A stretch of DNA of 64,000 nt, from the NCBI GenBank assembly GCA_963765705.1, contig CAVXXJ010000001.1, forward strand, positions 1-64,000. Reading direction: 5' to 3'. This DNA comes from Gaiellasilicea sp963765705. Its GTDB lineage: Bacteria > Actinomycetota > Thermoleophilia > Gaiellales > Gaiellaceae. The notes under the pieces were generated by a model. That model was not told where the DNA came from and ran no database searches. It saw only the letters and a program-made list of their open reading frames with translations. Of this stretch, positions 32,844 through 40,723 are shown in pieces (position 1 is the stretch's first letter; every line of letters starts with the position of its first letter). The position numbers and the translations under genes are program-made.

Positions 32844-34196
32844 GTGTCCAAGCACACTCTCCAGTCGCATGCCCAACTCGCGCGCACGCTGACGCTGCTG
32901 AAGGTCTTCCTGCTCGCCAGCGCGGTGATCCTCTGCGCCGGTGCGTTCGCGCTGACCACTGTGTTGACGGGAACGGTTCGCAGCCAGGCTCTCGACGATG
33001 CCGAGGTCAGCCTGACGCAGTACGTCAACGGCGTCCTTCACGACGAGCTGGTGCAGGACGGCGAGGTGACGATCGCCGCCGCCGATGCGATCGCGGAGCG
33101 CGATCTACGTAGCCGCCCGGACATCCTCAGCGTCAAGGTCTGGTCGAGCGACGGCACACTCGCGTGGACGAACCTCGCCCAGGAGCGAATCGGCACTCGC
33201 TACCCGCTCGAGGGTCACCTCGGCGAGGCGGTCGAGGACGGCGTGTCGGAGGCCGAGCTGGAGTCGCTCGAGAGCGAAGGCGACCATGCCGTCGAGTCGC
33301 AGCTCGGCATCGACAAGATCGTCGAGGTCTACACGCCGATCTTCGGCGACAACGGGCAGCCGATCGGCGCGTACGAGATCTATGCGGATGCCGCGCGACT
33401 CGAAGCCCTCGTGGCCGAGCGCAGCCGGCAGCTCTGGCTGATCGTGATCGCCGTCTTCCTGCTCCTCTATGCCTCGCTCGCCCTGCTCGTGCGCGGCGCG
33501 TCCGCGCGGATGCACCGGCAGACCCACACGCTGAAGCAGCGGTCGCGCCAGCTGTTCGACTCGTACCGCGAGCTCGAGCAGAGCTCGCTGGAGGCGATCG
33601 AGGTCCTGAACGCGACCGTCGAGGCCCGAGACCCCTATACAGCCGGCCACTCGCTGCGCGTCCAGCGGATCGCGCTCGCGATCGGGCTCGAGCTCGAGCT
33701 GGACAGCTCCCGCATGACCATCCTCGGGCACGGAGCGCTCTTCCACGACGTTGGCAAGCTCGCGGTATCGGACGCAGTGCTGTTGAAGCCCGGCAAGCTC
33801 GACCGCGACGAGTACGAGCTGATCAAGCTGCACTCGGAGAAGGGAGCGGAGATCGTCGGCAAGCTCGGCCGCCTCCGCGACGCCGTGCCACTGATCCGCC
33901 ACCACCACGAGCGCTGGGACGGCCACGGCTATCCGGACGGGCTCGCCGGCGAAGCGATCCCGCTGGAGGCGGCGATCGTCGGCCTCGCCGACGCCTGGGA
34001 CTCGATGACGACGGACCGCCCCTACGCCCGTGCTCTGACGCTCGAGGAGGCGCACGCCGAGATCCGCAGCGGCCGAGGCTCGCAGTTCAGCCCGGCAGTC
34101 GTGGACGCGTTCCTCGCAGCCGCTCGGCGCCATCCCGCAGAGTTCGCACGCGTGACGCCTTTCGGCGAGCTCCGCGCAGCCGCCGACGCTTCTTAG
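32844..34196 (+). CDS. Membrane-bound HD-GYP c-di-GMP phosphodiesterase
   Basis: 450 residues, no indels. Helix 1 at about residues 20-42 (VFLLASAVILCAGAFALTTV), an extracytoplasmic sensor domain to about 190, helix 2 LWLIVIAVFLLLYASLALLV, a short coiled linker, then the HD-GYP domain. Catalytic residues are intact: EARDPYTAGHSLRV, the HD pair in GHGALFHDVGKLA, and HHHERWDGHGYPDGLAGEAIP with the GYP triplet, then VGLADAWDSMTTDRPY. Predicted to hydrolyse c-di-GMP in response to an external signal. The only other c-di-GMP-related protein here is the degenerate GGDEF gene at 46.6 kb. Confidence 0.9.
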   Translation: MSKHTLQSHAQLARTLTLLKVFLLASAVILCAGAFALTTVLTGTVRSQALDDAEVSLTQYVNGVLHDELVQDGEVTIAAADAIAERDLRSRPDILSVKVWSSDGTLAWTNLAQERIGTRYPLEGHLGEAVEDGVSEAELESLESEGDHAVESQLGIDKIVEVYTPIFGDNGQPIGAYEIYADAARLEALVAERSRQLWLIVIAVFLLLYASLALLVRGASARMHRQTHTLKQRSRQLFDSYRELEQSSLEAIEVLNATVEARDPYTAGHSLRVQRIALAIGLELELDSSRMTILGHGALFHDVGKLAVSDAVLLKPGKLDRDEYELIKLHSEKGAEIVGKLGRLRDAVPLIRHHHERWDGHGYPDGLAGEAIPLEAAIVGLADAWDSMTTDRPYARALTLEEAHAEIRSGRGSQFSPAVVDAFLAAARRHPAEFARVTPFGELRAAADAS

Positions 34197-34429
34197 GGCA
34201 GAACGAGTATCTGGCCCGGGACGATCGTCGCTCCCTCGAGCCCGTTCCGCTGCTTGATCTCCCAGATCCCCTCGCGCGGGTCCGAGTATCCGGTCGACGC
34301 GATCGACCAGAGCGTGTCGTGCGGCTGCACGACATAGCGCCGCTCCGGCCCGGACGCGTCGGAGGAGCGCGCGAACACGGCCCAGAGAAACACCGAGATG
34401 GCGACGAGGATGATCAGGCGTCCGAACAT
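34193..34429 (-). CDS. Small membrane LysM protein, YneA-like SOS division inhibitor candidate
   Basis: 78 residues. One N-terminal membrane helix (LIILVAISVFLWAVFA), a short linker, then a single LysM domain from about residue 32: YVVQPHDTLWSIA, IWEIKQRNGLEG, IVPGQILVLP. Helix plus one LysM is the architecture of YneA (B. subtilis), an SOS-induced inhibitor of cell division. Two perfect LexA boxes cover its promoter and start codon (separate entries). Convergent with the HD-GYP gene, whose stop it overlaps by four bases. lexA is not in the window. LysM and topology are seen; division inhibition is inferred. Confidence 0.75.
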   Translation of the reverse strand: MFGRLIILVAISVFLWAVFARSSDASGPERRYVVQPHDTLWSIASTGYSDPREGIWEIKQRNGLEGATIVPGQILVLP

Positions 34430-34436
34430 GTGTTCG
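34423..34436 (-). promoter_or_regulatory. LexA box 1, over the LysM start codon
   Basis: CGAAC-ACAT-GTTCG on the gene's strand: a perfect CGAAC-N4-GTTCG palindrome identical to the core of the mycobacterial SOS consensus. The ATG of the LysM gene lies inside it. Confidence 0.8.
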
Positions 34437-34438
34437 CC

Positions 34439-34467
34439 ATGATGGCACGAACACGCGTTCGTGTCAA
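34439..34467 (-). promoter_or_regulatory. Promoter of the LysM gene
   Basis: Consensus -35 TTGACA (34,467-34,462), a 17-base spacer, and -10 CATCAT (34,444-34,439, four of six). The start codon is nine bases after the -10, so the message is almost leaderless. LexA box 2 fills the spacer and box 1 covers the start region, a strong repression layout. Confidence 0.75.
34448..34461 (-). promoter_or_regulatory. LexA box 2, in the promoter spacer
   Basis: CGAAC-GCGT-GTTCG on the gene's strand, a second perfect palindrome 25 bases (centre to centre) from box 1, placed exactly between the -35 and -10 elements. Confidence 0.8.
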
Positions 34468-34477
34468 GTCCCTCGCT

Positions 34478-36706
34478 TTAGAGCACGCCGGGCAGGAACG
34501 ACCCGTCGCGGTAGACGAGCTCGCCGTCCGCGTACACCTCGCTGCCCGTGCGGAGGTCGCAGATGATGTCCCAGTGCAGGCCGGAGCGGTTGAGGCCGCC
34601 GGTCTCGGGATACGACGTCCCGAGCGCGAGGTGGACCGTGCCGCCGATCTTCTCGTCGAAGAGGATGTTGCGCGTGAAGCGGTCGATGCCGTCGTTGAGG
34701 CCGAACGCGAACTCGCCGAGCCGGCGCGCGCCGGCGTCCATCCCGATCATCTCGCGCAGGAACTCGAGCCCGTGCGAGGCGGAGCTGCCGACCACCTCGC
34801 CGCCGACGAAGCGGAGCTCGACGTCGTTCACCTCGCGGCCCTGGAAGACCGCGGGATAGGTGAAGCGGATCGTCCCGTCGACCTTCGACTCGATCGGCGC
34901 CGTGAAGACCTCGCCGTCGGGGAAGTTCTCCTTCCCGACCGACGGCTCCCACGTCCGGCCTTCGACGCTCAGCGTCAGGTCGGTGCCCTCGGCGACGATC
35001 CGCAGCTCGCGGACGCCCTCGAGGAACGCCTTCGCCGCGAACGCGTGCTTGGCGAAGCCCTGCCACGACGCGACCGGGTCGGGCTCGAACAGCCGGCCCG
35101 CTCCGTAGACGAATTGCTCGTACTCGGCGAGCGACATCTCCGCGTCCTGCGCACCCGCCTCGGTCGGGAACGCGGTCAGCACCCACTTCAGCTCGCCGGC
35201 CGCCGCGCGCTCCAGGTAGCGGTTGCGCGAGGCCTCGCGGGCCCGGCTTCGGCGCGCCTGACGAGCCGGGGCGACGTTGGAGAGGCTCTTCGTGTTCGTG
35301 TCGGCGTCGACGATGATCCTGACGTCCGCCGTCTCGTTGATCGCCAGGAATGCCGGATCGACCCAGTCGAGCTGGGCGTCCGAGGCCTCGGCGTAGAGGA
35401 TCTCGAGCTCGCGCGGCAGCTTCAGCTTCGGGAGCGGGTTGCCGCCTGCGCGCAGGACCTCGCGGTAGATCTCGACGATCAACGGCGTCGCGACGAGCGG
35501 GCCTTCGATCGTGACGAGCTCGCCCGGCTGGACGCTCGCCGAGTAGCCGACGAGAACCGACGCGAGCCGCTCGATGCAGGCGTCAGCCATCCGGATGTGC
35601 TCCTCCAGGAAGCGCCCCTGCTTCCAGATCAGCTCGCCGTCCGCGTAGACCTCGCCGTCGGCGCGCAGGTCGCAGATCAGGTCCCAGTGCAGCTTCGACT
35701 CGTTCCGGCCGCCGAGCTCCGAGAAGCTCGAGCCGAGCGCGACGTGGATCGTGCCGCCGATCTTCTCGTCGAAGAGGATGTTGCGGGTGAAGCGGTCGAT
35801 CTCGTAGTTCAGCCCGAACGCGAGCTCGCCGAGCACGGCCGCACCGGCGTCCATCTCGAGCAGCGAGCGGAGGAAGTCGACGCCGCGCGAGGCCTCGGAT
35901 GCGACCACGCGACCGTCTTCGAAGCGGAGCCGCACGTCGGCGACCTCGCGGCCCTCGAAGACCCCGGGAAAGCCGAAGCGGATCTCGCCACGCGTCTCCG
36001 ACTCGACCGGGCTGGTGAAGACCTCGCCGTCCGGCATGTTCGAGTGGCCGTCGGCCTTCTGCCACGTCCGGCCGGCGACGCCGAGCGTCAGATCGGTGTC
36101 CGGACCGACGATGCGTAGCTCGCGGACCTGCTCGAGCCGCTCCGCGTGCTGACGGAGCTCCGCGGAGACGCCGAGCCAGTGCTCGACCGGGTCGTCCTCA
36201 CCGGTGACGTGGCAGGCGGCGTAGACGAAGTCCTCGTACTCCTCCATCGACATCTCGGCGTCCTGCGCGTACGCCTCGACCGGCTGGAGCGTGCCGCACC
36301 AGCGCAGGTCGCCGGCGGCGATCCGCTCCCACCCGCGCTGCGAGAGCTCACGCCTCGCGGAGAGATAGCGGCCGTACCGCTCGGAGTCGGCGTTCGTGAA
36401 CGAGCGCGTGTTCCGCTCGGCCCACACCGTCGCGACTGCATCCAGCTGCTCGAGCTCGTCCCATTCGAGCTGCGACACGTATGCGATCTGCTCGTCGTCG
36501 CCCTCGGCGACCTTCAGCTCCGACAGTCGGTCCATGCCGACCTGGAGATAGGGATTGGCGCCGCGCCGGAGCGCTGCCCGGTAGAGCGCGTAGAGGAGCG
36601 GCTCGGCAACGTCGCCGCCCTCGATCCGGACGACCTCGCCCGGCTGGAGGTCGAGCGAGTAGCCGGCGATCAGCTCGCCGAGGCGGTCGAGGCGGGGGTC
36701 CCTCAC
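34478..36706 (-). CDS. Double M29 (aminopeptidase T-like) metallopeptidase
   Basis: One open frame of 743 residues holding two complete M29 aminopeptidase copies of about 370 residues each. Matching landmarks appear twice: SLDLQPGEVVRIEG and SASVQPGELVTIEG; DAEMSMEEYEDFVY and DAEMSLAEYEQFVY; MPDGEVFTSPVES and FPDGEVFTAPIES; DRFTRNILFDEKIGGTIH and DRFTRNILFDEKIGGTVH; KLHWDLICDLR and GLHWDIICDLR. The metal-binding Glu, His and Asp positions are present in both. Family members are normally single-copy dimers, so this is a tandem fusion or two genes merged by a lost stop. GTG at 36,706 is preferred because an earlier ATG would lie inside the upstream terminator hairpin. Confidence 0.8.
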   Translation of the reverse strand: MRDPRLDRLGELIAGYSLDLQPGEVVRIEGGDVAEPLLYALYRAALRRGANPYLQVGMDRLSELKVAEGDDEQIAYVSQLEWDELEQLDAVATVWAERNTRSFTNADSERYGRYLSARRELSQRGWERIAAGDLRWCGTLQPVEAYAQDAEMSMEEYEDFVYAACHVTGEDDPVEHWLGVSAELRQHAERLEQVRELRIVGPDTDLTLGVAGRTWQKADGHSNMPDGEVFTSPVESETRGEIRFGFPGVFEGREVADVRLRFEDGRVVASEASRGVDFLRSLLEMDAGAAVLGELAFGLNYEIDRFTRNILFDEKIGGTIHVALGSSFSELGGRNESKLHWDLICDLRADGEVYADGELIWKQGRFLEEHIRMADACIERLASVLVGYSASVQPGELVTIEGPLVATPLIVEIYREVLRAGGNPLPKLKLPRELEILYAEASDAQLDWVDPAFLAINETADVRIIVDADTNTKSLSNVAPARQARRSRAREASRNRYLERAAAGELKWVLTAFPTEAGAQDAEMSLAEYEQFVYGAGRLFEPDPVASWQGFAKHAFAAKAFLEGVRELRIVAEGTDLTLSVEGRTWEPSVGKENFPDGEVFTAPIESKVDGTIRFTYPAVFQGREVNDVELRFVGGEVVGSSASHGLEFLREMIGMDAGARRLGEFAFGLNDGIDRFTRNILFDEKIGGTVHLALGTSYPETGGLNRSGLHWDIICDLRTGSEVYADGELVYRDGSFLPGVL

Positions 36707-36728
36707 GCGTGGTGGGTTGTAGCAGAGG

Positions 36729-36757
36729 CCGGGGACCCGCACGCGGCGGGGCCCCGG
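36729..36757 (-). terminator. Strong hairpin after the glycoside-hydrolase-like gene
   Basis: CCGGGGCCCCGC-CGCGT-GCGGGTCCCCGG on the minus strand: 11 of 12 pairs with a five-base loop, 14 bases after the stop at 36,771. No long U-run. It separates this gene from the M29 gene that follows. Confidence 0.55.
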
Positions 36758-36770
36758 AGCGTGTCGCCGC

Positions 36771-38309
36771 CTACTTCTTGCCCTTCTTCGTCTTCTTCTT
36801 GCCGGGCTTGCCGTTCTTGCCCTGCTTGGCCTTCGCGGCCGGGCCCGCGACGAACGCCTTGCTCAGGTACGTCGACCGCCGGGCCTCGTTCATCGCCGCC
36901 TCGAGCGTCAGCGCGAAGACGTAGCACCCCGGTGCGAGCGCCTTCTTTGGGAGCCGTAGCAGCGGCGTATAGCCCGCCTTGACCTCGAAGTCGCCGTCGA
37001 GGACCAGCGTCCGGTCGGCCGCTCCTGTGCCGGCCGTGCACCGCTTGGCCTGGTTCTTCACCTTGAAGAGGCTCAGCTGCGCATGGGCGTCCTCCGCTGC
37101 GGTGGCGTTCACGTTCCACGCGGTCTGCTTGGCCGGCTTCGGCGAGGAGTCGTTGAACTTGGCGCCTGCGCCGACGACGCCCTTCGCCGGCGACCAGGCG
37201 ACCTGGCCGCCGCTGCAGCCCGCCGCGATGCCCTCGCGGAACGTGTTCAGCGACGCCCGAGGCGTGCCGTCCTTGCGGATCAGCCCGGCCTGGAAGCCGC
37301 TGAGGTCGGCTTCGTCGACGAAGCCGAACATGTTCACGGCGGAGATCGCCGGGTCACACGCGACCAGCCGGGGAATCTGGCCGTAGATCGCGGCCTGGTT
37401 CGCCTCGGTCGTGACCGGCACGTTCTCCGAGCCGGCGTACGCAGCCTGGCCGCTCGTGTCGACCTGCCAGCCGAGCTCGTCGTAGACGAGCTTCAGGCGC
37501 GAGCCGACCGTCGGCTGACTCGTTCCTCCGAACGCGTCCTGAACCGCCTGCTTGAGCCGGTCGGCGTTGACGAGGCCGATGCTCGGCCAGGCGTAGCCGT
37601 TCGAGATCTGGTCCGTGTTGGCGTTCGGGTACGGGTGGAAGCTGAGCGCGTCCATCAGCGGCAGGCCTCGCCCGCTCGCGCGGTACCACTTGCCGAGCGC
37701 CTGGAGGAAGCGGACCGGCGACGTCGACACGTTGCTCGGCGCGCCGGGGCGGTCGTTGCCGCGCGGCGAGAGCCCGACTCCGGCGATCTGGTTCGACCCG
37801 TCGACGGCCTTGAGCGCGTCGTAGGTGGCGGCGAGCACAGGCCCGAACGCCGCCGCCGAGGCCTGCTGTCCGCTCGCGTCGAACTGCGGGCGCCAGAAGC
37901 GAGGCTGGTTCGGCTCGTTGCCGACGATGAACGTCTTGACGGACGGGTAGGTACGCGCGACCTGCCCTGCCCAGGCGGCGAACCCGTCGGCGCTGCCGCC
38001 GTCGGCGGTGAAGGTCGTCGGCTTGGCGCCGTAGAGCGCGAGAACGACCTTGATCCCCGCGGCGTGCGCGACCGGCACGGCGGCGTCGAGGAAAGCCTGG
38101 TCGGGGATCGTCATCGGCGCGGCCGGGTCCCACTTCACCGTCATCACGTTCTGGCGCAGGCCGGCAGCAGCCATCTGACCGAAGTAGGACACGCTGTCGC
38201 CGGCGAGGTACTTGCCGGTGTCGTCGTTGGCGCCGAAGTCGACCGCCGACGCGCCGGCCGAGAACGTCAGTCCAAGTGCCAACGCAAGCGCCGCAGTGAG
38301 CCTCTTCAA
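36771..38309 (-). CDS. Secreted glycoside-hydrolase-like TIM-barrel protein
   Basis: About 512 residues, no indels. Signal peptide KRLTAALALALGLTFSAGASA. A TIM-barrel pattern follows, with IKVVLALYGAKP, FIVGNEPNQPRFW (the NEP motif that carries the acid/base glutamate in clan GH-A), LSFHPYPNAN and LVYDELGWQVD, where the second glutamate would lie. The C-terminal part is beta-rich, ending in a lysine-rich tail. The TTG start at 38,309 follows AAAGGG by six bases and begins the signal peptide directly. Family within clan A cannot be fixed; the substrate is unknown. Confidence 0.68.
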   Translation of the reverse strand: MKRLTAALALALGLTFSAGASAVDFGANDDTGKYLAGDSVSYFGQMAAAGLRQNVMTVKWDPAAPMTIPDQAFLDAAVPVAHAAGIKVVLALYGAKPTTFTADGGSADGFAAWAGQVARTYPSVKTFIVGNEPNQPRFWRPQFDASGQQASAAAFGPVLAATYDALKAVDGSNQIAGVGLSPRGNDRPGAPSNVSTSPVRFLQALGKWYRASGRGLPLMDALSFHPYPNANTDQISNGYAWPSIGLVNADRLKQAVQDAFGGTSQPTVGSRLKLVYDELGWQVDTSGQAAYAGSENVPVTTEANQAAIYGQIPRLVACDPAISAVNMFGFVDEADLSGFQAGLIRKDGTPRASLNTFREGIAAGCSGGQVAWSPAKGVVGAGAKFNDSSPKPAKQTAWNVNATAAEDAHAQLSLFKVKNQAKRCTAGTGAADRTLVLDGDFEVKAGYTPLLRLPKKALAPGCYVFALTLEAAMNEARRSTYLSKAFVAGPAAKAKQGKNGKPGKKKTKKGKK

Positions 38310-38353
38310 GATCTGCCCTTTCTCTTTCTCCCGGGAAAAGCCGCAAGTGGAGC

Positions 38354-38410
38354 AGCCCGTGCATCGGCTGTTTCGGCGGCCGGGCTGAATGGCCTCCGCC
38401 CCATTCGGGG
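38354..38410 (-). other. Structured leader upstream of the secreted hydrolase
   Basis: Two clear stems lie 45 to 101 bases before the TTG start: CCCC-GAAT-GGGG (38,410-38,399) and AGCCCG pairing with CGGGCT (38,386-38,381 with 38,359-38,354) around a 21-base loop containing CCGAAACAGCCG. No known riboswitch could be matched with confidence. It could equally be only a stable 5' region. Confidence 0.3.
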
Positions 38411-38424
38411 GAGATTCGAAGCGG

Positions 38425-38592
38425 CTAGGAGGGTTTGGCGGAATGTCGCTCGTTGCCGGGGTGCGCTGGGCGTTCCGAGGCAAGGACGCAGGGAGCGTCG
38501 ATAGCGGTTGCTATCGACGCGACTGAGGACGCTGCATCGGGGCGTCCAGCGCGGCCCGGCGACTCAGCCGATATTTCGCCAAGCCCTCCTAG
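38425..38592. repeat. 168-bp near-perfect inverted repeat (MITE-like or giant hairpin)
   Basis: Two arms of 81 and 83 bases around the centre GGTT are complementary at roughly three quarters or more of positions. The outer 22 bases match at 19, from CTAGGAGGGTTTGGCG on the left and its complement on the right, and the inner arms end in the perfect GCGTCGATAGC / GCTATCGACGC. The DgcN stop codon lies within the right end. No open frame of interest. Suggests a miniature element or a long structured RNA end between dgcN and the next gene. Confidence 0.65.
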
Positions 38593-39627
38593 AGCGCGGC
38601 GAGGACGGCGTCGAGCAGCCGGTCGGCGCCGAAGCGCACCGGATCGTCCGCGACGAGGCCCGTCTCGGCCTCGGCGGCGGCGATCGCGGCGCGGGCGTCG
38701 CCGTCGTCCGCGAGCAGCCGTGTGTTCAGCGCCACGGCTCCAACCTTCGCTTTCCGGGCGGGCAGCGAGATCCGCTCGTGCAGGTCGACGAGCTCCGGGA
38801 GCGAGAGCAGCGGATGGCCGGGGTAGCCCTCGACCTCGGTCTCGCCGGCCATGTGGCAGAGCACGAACAGGTGCGGCGCCGAGCCGTGCATCAGCCCGAG
38901 CGTCACGCCGGAGTACGCCGGGTGCGTGACGGCTCCCTGCCCCTCGACGAGCAGCAGCGTGCCGCCACGCTCGTGTCCTTCGACGACGAGCCGCTCGGCG
39001 GCGCCGGCGATGAAGTCGGAGACGACGGCGTCGACGGCGATCCCCCAGCCCGCGATCGCGATCCCCGTCTGGCCGGTGGGGACGAAGCGTGCCTCGATGC
39101 CGCGCGCCTTCGCCGCCTGCTCGAGCTCGAGCGAGACGGTCATCTTCCCGATCGCGCAGTCGGAGCCGACCGTGAGCACGATCTGCGCCGGGATGGTCAG
39201 GTTCGCGCCCGTGGGGACGTTGAGGTCGGCCGGCGGGCGGCGCAGGTCGCGCAGCTCGACACCGTGGCGCGCCGCCAGCTCGGTCAGCTCCGGGTCGTCG
39301 GTCAGGAATTCGTGCAGCCCGTTCTCGACGTGCAAGCCCTTCGCGATCGAGCTCTTCAGGAGCTCCCGCCAGGCCGGGGGGAAACGGCCGCCCTGAGTCG
39401 CGACGCCGACGACGGCCGTCGTCGGCCCGAAGCAGAGGGCGTCGTTCACCGTCGCCGACGATCGGCACACCGGATTGCGTTTCGCCCGCGCGCGTCGAGT
39501 CGAGCAGCGCCACGACCTGCCGCTCCCCGTACGCGAGCACGCCGCGGGCGGTCTTCCCGTAGTGCACGTCGCCCGAGAAGCCCTCGGCGAGGAGCAGCAG
39601 CCGCTCTTCTTCAGGCGCCGTCGACAC
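38589..39627 (-). CDS. DUF1611 family (DgcN-like), one frameshift
   Basis: DUF1611 proteins have a Rossmann-like N-terminal part and a P-loop-like NTPase C-terminal part. In marine bacteria the family member DgcN acts on D-glutamate together with a DgcA racemase. Visible: RLLLLAEGFSGDVHYGKTARGVLAYG at the start (split RLLLLAEGF, YGKTARGVL), AQIVLTVGSDCAIGKMTVSLEL with the Lys-Thr of a P-loop variant, LVEGQGAVTHPAYSGVTLGLMHG, and LFVLCHMAGETEVEG. Frame change near 39,450. GTG start overlaps the dgcA stop, and the epimerase neighbour supports the DgcN reading. D-glutamate as substrate is inferred. Confidence 0.75.
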
Positions 39628-40632
39628 CCAGGCTCTCCACACCCAATCCGGGCCGGTCGGAGGGAACCTGAGATGCCGTCCGTGAAGGCGACGCCGGGCC
39701 ACGGATCCTCGGCGATCAGCAGGTTGCCGTCGAGATCGACGTGGTCGCACAGAGGCGCGACGGCGCAGCCGGCTGCGATCCCGAGCCCGGACTCGATCAT
39801 GCAGCCGAGCATGACGCCGAGCCCGAGCGCCCGCGCGGCGTGCGCCATCCGGACCGCCTCGCGGATGCCGCCCGACTTCGCCAGCTTGATGTTGATCCCG
39901 TCCGCGAACTCGGCGCAGGCGGCAACGCTGTCGAGCCCGTGGCAGTCCTCGTCGACGTAGATCGGGATCGGCGAGCGCTCCTTCAGCGTCCTGCCGCCCT
40001 CGTCGCCGGCCGGCAGCGGCTGCTCGCAGTAGGCGACACCGAGCTCCGCGAGCTGCGGCAGGGCGTCGAGCGCCTCGTCGAGAGACCACCACTCGTTCAC
40101 GTCCACCTGCAGCGGCAGCTCCGGTGACGGCCCGCACCGCGCGCACGCGCTCGACGTCGAGGCCGTCGGCGCCACCGAGCTTCAGCTTCAGGCGCCGGAA
40201 GCGCGGCGCCGCCTTCTCGGCGCGCCGGGCCATGTCGTCCGGGTCGCCGAGCCAGACGGTCCAGGAGGTCGGCGGGCCGGAGCGCGGGAGGCCGAGAAGC
40301 TTCCAGACCGGCACGCCGAGCAGCTTGCCCTGGAGGTCGTGGAGCGCGCCGTCCAGCGCTGCCCGGGCCGCGTTCTGCCCCGGCGGCAGCCGCGCCTCGA
40401 TCTCCTCGAGCGCAAACGGGTCGTCGCCGAGCAGAGCGCCGTGCTCCTCGACGTAGGCGAGCGCTGTCTGCGCCGTCTCCTCGTAGCGGTCGATCGCCGC
40501 GCCCTCGCCGTAACCGACGGCGCCGTCATGCCGGAGCTCGACCTGGAGAACCTCCTCCTCGTCCCGTGACTCGCGCGAGATCACGAACGTCTCGGCGAGC
40601 CGGAGAGTCACGATCCGGGCGGTCAGCTCCAT
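39611..40632 (-). CDS. Dipeptide epimerase / DgcA-like enolase-superfamily enzyme, frameshifted
   Basis: Enolase-superfamily racemase/epimerase of the muconate-lactonizing subgroup. The catalytic lysine pair KLKLGG, then VDVNEWWSLDEAL, YCEQPLP (metal ligands), IYVDEDCHG, NIKLAKSGGIREA with the second lysine, and LGCMIESGLGIAA are all seen. N-terminal capping domain ISRESRDEEEVLQVELRHDG. Frames change near 40,120 and near 39,650, where one missing base hides the ending GPGLGV. Pairing with DUF1611 suggests N-acyl-D-amino acid or cell-wall dipeptide metabolism. Confidence 0.82.
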
Positions 40633-40723
40633 GCCGCAACCCTAACGCTGCGCAGTTGCAATGGAGTTTTGCACCACATAACCTACGCCACCGCCGGCAC
40701 CACAAACCAAGGGGGAGACACCG

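Noticed and set aside
37325..37336. GAACATGTTC palindrome as a regulatory site
   Set aside because: Its spacing does not fit the CGAAC-N4-GTTCG box and it lies inside the glycoside-hydrolase-like coding region.
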